Positions 5,485 to 8,460 of a stretch of 8,460 bases of DNA are shown here, piece by piece. The notes under the pieces were generated by a model. That model saw only the letters and a program-made list of their open reading frames with translations. It did no database searches and was not told the DNA's origin. Every line of letters starts with the position of its first letter. Within the stretch, counting starts at the first letter, position 1. This DNA is from Alphaproteobacteria bacterium (GTDB lineage Bacteria; Pseudomonadota; Alphaproteobacteria; Geminicoccales; Geminicoccaceae), in the NCBI GenBank assembly GCA_026982585.1, contig JALSGW010000399.1, positions 1 to 8,460 of the forward strand, read 5' to 3'. The position numbers and the translations under genes were made by a program.

Positions 5485-6639
5485 TCACTCCTCGCCGACC
5501 CCGGCGCGGGCGGGAATGCGGAGGCGGCGGAAGGGGCTCGCCGCCACCACCGCGCCCTCCGCGTCGAAGGCGACGACGCGCCAGAGGTAGGGGCCGGGTG
5601 GGGTGAGACGGTCTCGCACCAGTGCGGTAAGGGTGGCCTCGCTCGCTCCCGCCATCACCAGGAGGCCCGTAAGCGGGCGGCCCTCTTCCTCCAGCCCCCC
5701 ACGCCCGGAGTCCGCATAGAACTCGAGGCGATAGGCGACCGCCCGCTCGGCCGGCGCCCAGGCGAAGCGGAGCCCCTCGCGCAGCACCGCACCGTCCTCC
5801 GGCTCCCGCAGCGCCAGCGCCGCCGGCGCCGGTGCGGGCGCCTGCCGCAGCACGTAATAGCGCAGTATCAGCTCCTCCGCCTGGAGTTCGGGTTCGAGGA
5901 ACCGGAGCCGCACCAGATAGAGGCCGGAGATGCGGGTCGGAAGCTCGGGGATGCGCCAGACGATGCGCCCGGGCGCCGCGAGCTGGCGGTGGAGCAGCGC
6001 GATACGGCGAAACCGCGGCCGGCCGACCGTGGTCGCGGGACCGGCGAGCTCGAGCACGGCGCGAAGCCGCCCCCGCCCCACATGGGCGATCTCCGCCACC
6101 GCTACGAGCGGCTCCCCGCGCTCGAGGATGCGGCTCGTGCCGCCGTCCTCGAAGCGCAGCCGGACGTCGGTGACGGCGAGATCGGCGGCGGCCGGGCCGG
6201 TGATCTCGACGATCAGGGTCTCGGTCACCTGGGTCTGCGACTGGGCGCCTGCGAAGGTGCGCTGATAGCAGAGCCCCGAGGCGCCCTGCCGGCGGGCGGC
6301 GATGGTGAGCGCCTGGCCGATCACCACCCGCTCCCGCAGCCGCGCGACACCGTTGCCGCCGGCGGTGGCGGCGAGCGGACGGCCGACGGTGGCGAGCGCC
6401 GCCGTGCAGTTGCCGCCCTGAAGGAGGGTGACGGTGGCGGCGGCGGAGCTCACCGCCTCGCCGGGGGCGAAACCGCCCGGGGTCCAGAGCACCGTGCGCC
6501 GCGCACCCTCCGCATCGGCGACCCGGATCCGCGCCGGCGCCACCGCCGCCCGCACCTCCGCCGCGGCCCACAGCACCACCGCCGCCAGGACGACGCCGCT
6601 CCGCAAGGAGGGCCGAGCTCGTGCGCGTGCTGTCCGCAT
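5485..6639 (-). CDS. Secreted protein with Ig/CARDB-like and Fn3-like domains, function unknown
   Basis: The 384-residue product begins with an Arg-rich signal peptide (about 1-31, cleavage near VRA/A). An N-terminal beta-rich domain (about 35-148) holds the only two Cys, C78 and C124, which probably form a disulfide. Residues about 152-262 resemble a CARDB or Ig-like domain (ADLAVTDVRLRFEDGG, later GLYLVRLRFLEP). After a Pro/Ala linker (266-276) comes an Fn3-like domain to about 377 (LRFAWAPAERAVAYRLEFY, then YLWRVVAFD). The frame is open 86 codons further upstream, but that stretch overlaps the barrel gene and reads as Arg/Gly/Pro-rich shadow. ATG 6639 follows GGGGAG by 5 bases and overlaps the barrel stop as TGATG, so it is the likely start. 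Tight coupling suggests it is a periplasmic or surface partner of the barrel. I do not recognise a named family. Confidence 0.85.
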   Translation of the reverse strand: MRTARARARPSLRSGVVLAAVVLWAAAEVRAAVAPARIRVADAEGARRTVLWTPGGFAPGEAVSSAAATVTLLQGGNCTAALATVGRPLAATAGGNGVARLRERVVIGQALTIAARRQGASGLCYQRTFAGAQSQTQVTETLIVEITGPAAADLAVTDVRLRFEDGGTSRILERGEPLVAVAEIAHVGRGRLRAVLELAGPATTVGRPRFRRIALLHRQLAAPGRIVWRIPELPTRISGLYLVRLRFLEPELQAEELILRYYVLRQAPAPAPAALALREPEDGAVLREGLRFAWAPAERAVAYRLEFYADSGRGGLEEEGRPLTGLLVMAGASEATLTALVRDRLTPPGPYLWRVVAFDAEGAVVAASPFRRLRIPARAGVGEE

Positions 6640-8460
6640 CACCACTCCCCGCTCCAATCGGTGCGCAAGGTGGCATAGACCTGATAGCGGTCGTCGCCGA
6701 TGCCCGCGATCCGGTCCCGCTCCTCCTCGTAGCTGAAGGAGAGGGCGAGGCTGAGGCCCGGGCGGGCGCCTGCGGGCGCGAGCAGTTCGATCAAGAGCGT
6801 GCCCTCGATGCCATAGGTGAGGATGTCGTCTGCCGGCGCATCCTCCCACACCCGCGAACCGTACAGCTCGAGGCCGAGCTCGTGCCGGCCCTCCCAAAGG
6901 GGGGCGAGGGAGACGCCGAGCCTGAGGTCCAGCTCGCGTGCATCATCGCCGCTCGCGAGCTGCTCGCTCCAGGCGAAGTCGAGCGAGGGCTCCAGCACCA
7001 GGCGCCCGTCCAGAAGAGCGGTGGAGAGGCGAAGCCCGAGGCTGCGGGTCACCTCATCCGCATCGGCCGCGGTGAGATCGTTGCGGTAGGCGGCGGCCAT
7101 GGTCGCCTCGGCCTCGATGTCGCCTCTCGCCAATGCCAGCCCGAGCTCGCCGGCGAGGGTGCGGTCGTTCGCGATGCTGGCACCGGGGGGCGCGCGGCGC
7201 GGCCGGTTGCGGGTCCAGCTCAGCTCCCAGTCGATCCCCTCGAGCCAGCCGAAGGGGGCGGCATCGAAGCGGTAGCTTCCCCGCCAGCCCAGGCGGTCGC
7301 TCCGGCTGGTGCCGATCCTGGCTCCCGCTCCTGCATCCTCGCGGCTCTGCCGGTAGGCGACTGCGCTCTCCAGACCGCCCCGGGCGAGCCCGAGGGTGAG
7401 AGCGAGCTCGCCTCGCCCGCGCGCAAGCGGGGTTCCGAGCAGGCTCGCGAAACGGGGTCCGGCCGCCGCAAACCCGGCCTCGAACCAGAGCTCGACCGGC
7501 TCCTCGCCGTCCACCTCGAGGGAATCGGGCTCAAACCGCGCGCGCAGCGCATAGCCCCAGTCGGACACCGCACCGACCAGCCCGCCCGGCCCGTCCGCAT
7601 CCCACACGCTGCGCGCGACGCCGCCTGTGAGGGTAAGGCGTTCGCCGAACAGCCGCGCCTGCGCCTCCGCCGCAAGCCCGCTCGCCTCGCCGGCATCCAG
7701 TCCGCCGAAGCGGCCCGCTCCGGCGACCGGACCGCGCCCGCGGTAGGCGGTGAGCCGAATCCGAAGCCGCTCGGGCGAGTCCGCAAAGGGCCGCAGGTCC
7801 AGCTGGCCGCCGAAGACCCGATTGTCCGGTTGTTCGATGCCGAACGGATCCTCGAAGCCCACCACCGGCTCGCTGCGCATGACGAAAAGCCGCCCCGAAA
7901 GCCGGCCGCCGTCCGCTCTGCCGACCGCGATCCCGAGACCCCGGCTGGCGAAGCCCGAGCTCAACAAGCTCTCGGCCAGCGGCGGGAAGTGGCCGAGGTT
8001 CAGCACCAAGGGCTCGCGGTTCACCTGCAGGAGGTAGCCGGCGAGCTCGAGGCGCCGGCCGCGGGCGCGCTCGCTGTCGAGGAACAGCTGCGCGCTTGCC
8101 CGGGCGAGCACGGCGCCCTCGCCGGCCTCCGCCGCCACCCGGAGCCCGCCCTGGGCCGCAAAGGGGGAATCCAGCCGGCCGCCGGCATCGGCGGCGAGCT
8201 CGCGGGTGACGGCGAGCTCTCCCTCCGCTGCCGCGGCAAGGCGCTGCAGCAGACGGGTCTTGCGCACCTCGAAGGGCAGCCGCGCGATCACCCCGAGGCT
8301 GCCGTCGGGGCGGTATTCGACGATCCTGAGCTCGTGCGGGCCGGGGGCGAGCGGCTCCACCGGCCGGTAGACGAACCGTCCGGCCTCGAACGCAAGGCCG
8401 GCGGTGATGTCCACGTCGTCCAGTTCCACCGCGAGCCGGGCGAGGAGAGCGGGATCGATC
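6639..8460 (-). CDS. Outer-membrane-like beta-barrel protein with Ig-like N-terminal segment (5' end outside window)
   Basis: The minus-strand frame stays open to the window edge, giving 606 residues of a longer protein; a GTG at 8429 lies inside the frame but is probably not the start. Residues about 10-65 read as an Ig-like segment (YRPVEPLAPGPHELRIVEY, then PDGS). From about 80 onward short alternating polar/hydrophobic stretches repeat, with charged turns and frequent aromatic ends, for example LRIRLTAYRGRG, ALRARFEP, VELWFEAGF, ELSWTRNRP, LGLELYGSRVW and YQVYATLRTDW. This is typical of an outer-membrane beta-barrel of roughly 20 or more strands. It has no Cys, and ends in Trp instead of the more common Phe. 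No TonB plug signature is visible in this part, though a plug could lie upstream. Stop and next start overlap. Substrate and family are unknown to me. Confidence 0.82.
   Translation of the reverse strand, partial: IDPALLARLAVELDDVDITAGLAFEAGRFVYRPVEPLAPGPHELRIVEYRPDGSLGVIARLPFEVRKTRLLQRLAAAAEGELAVTRELAADAGGRLDSPFAAQGGLRVAAEAGEGAVLARASAQLFLDSERARGRRLELAGYLLQVNREPLVLNLGHFPPLAESLLSSGFASRGLGIAVGRADGGRLSGRLFVMRSEPVVGFEDPFGIEQPDNRVFGGQLDLRPFADSPERLRIRLTAYRGRGPVAGAGRFGGLDAGEASGLAAEAQARLFGERLTLTGGVARSVWDADGPGGLVGAVSDWGYALRARFEPDSLEVDGEEPVELWFEAGFAAAGPRFASLLGTPLARGRGELALTLGLARGGLESAVAYRQSREDAGAGARIGTSRSDRLGWRGSYRFDAAPFGWLEGIDWELSWTRNRPRRAPPGASIANDRTLAGELGLALARGDIEAEATMAAAYRNDLTAADADEVTRSLGLRLSTALLDGRLVLEPSLDFAWSEQLASGDDARELDLRLGVSLAPLWEGRHELGLELYGSRVWEDAPADDILTYGIEGTLLIELLAPAGARPGLSLALSFSYEEERDRIAGIGDDRYQVYATLRTDWSGEW

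Noticed and set aside
6640..6897. Upstream extension of the Ig/Fn3-like gene by 86 codons.
   Set aside because: The extension overlaps the barrel coding sequence and is Arg/Gly/Pro-rich. ATG 6639 has a ribosome site, a signal peptide and a TGATG overlap.
1..8460. CRISPR arrays, tRNA or rRNA genes, insertion sequences, phage attachment sites.
   Set aside because: I saw no regularly spaced direct repeats, cloverleaf-like segments, transposase motifs or terminal inverted repeats. The only repeats are the coding GPGMM units and the propeller blades.

Overview
The window is very GC-rich, with strong G/C preference at third codon positions and dense, overlapping genes. That points to a GC-rich proteobacterium. 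An rnhA end followed by a Prx5-type peroxiredoxin recalls alphaproteobacterial (Rhodospirillales-like) gene order, but this is a context-based guess and not a placement.

Layout. (1) 2-232 (+) is the C-terminal part of RNase HI, whose stop shares the bases CTAG with the stop of a convergent peroxiredoxin (229-717, -). (2) 718-915 is a divergent regulatory region. It holds a possible promoter for the peroxiredoxin and, at 843-866, an operator resembling that of the copper sensor CueR/HmrR. (3) 916-5454 (+) is a metal-handling cluster of four genes: a CopB-type (P1B-3) heavy-metal ATPase with a His-rich N-terminus; a secreted seven-bladed beta-propeller overlapping it by ATGA; a secreted Met-rich protein with a PepSY-like tail; and, after a strong hairpin, a periplasmic c-type cytochrome with an acidic His-rich tail. 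(4) 5485-8460 (-) is a convergent gene pair overlapping by TGATG. It encodes a secreted protein with Ig/Fn3-like domains and a large outer-membrane-like beta-barrel whose 5' end lies outside the window. I do not recognise the family of either.

How the genes may work together (inference): copper induction at the CueR-like site would express the ATPase, which moves Cu/Ag out of the cytoplasm. The three exported neighbours would meet the metal in the periplasm. The most interesting signal is in the propeller: six of its seven blade-repeat positions carry a histidine, and one blade carries two, at about 41-42 residue spacing. This recalls the His ring that holds the copper cluster of nitrous oxide reductase. 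The Met-rich protein is predicted to begin with His after signal-peptide cleavage and has about 23 Met within about 110 residues. Together they look like an under-described periplasmic copper-handling set. Every functional statement rests on motifs read by eye; no database search was possible.
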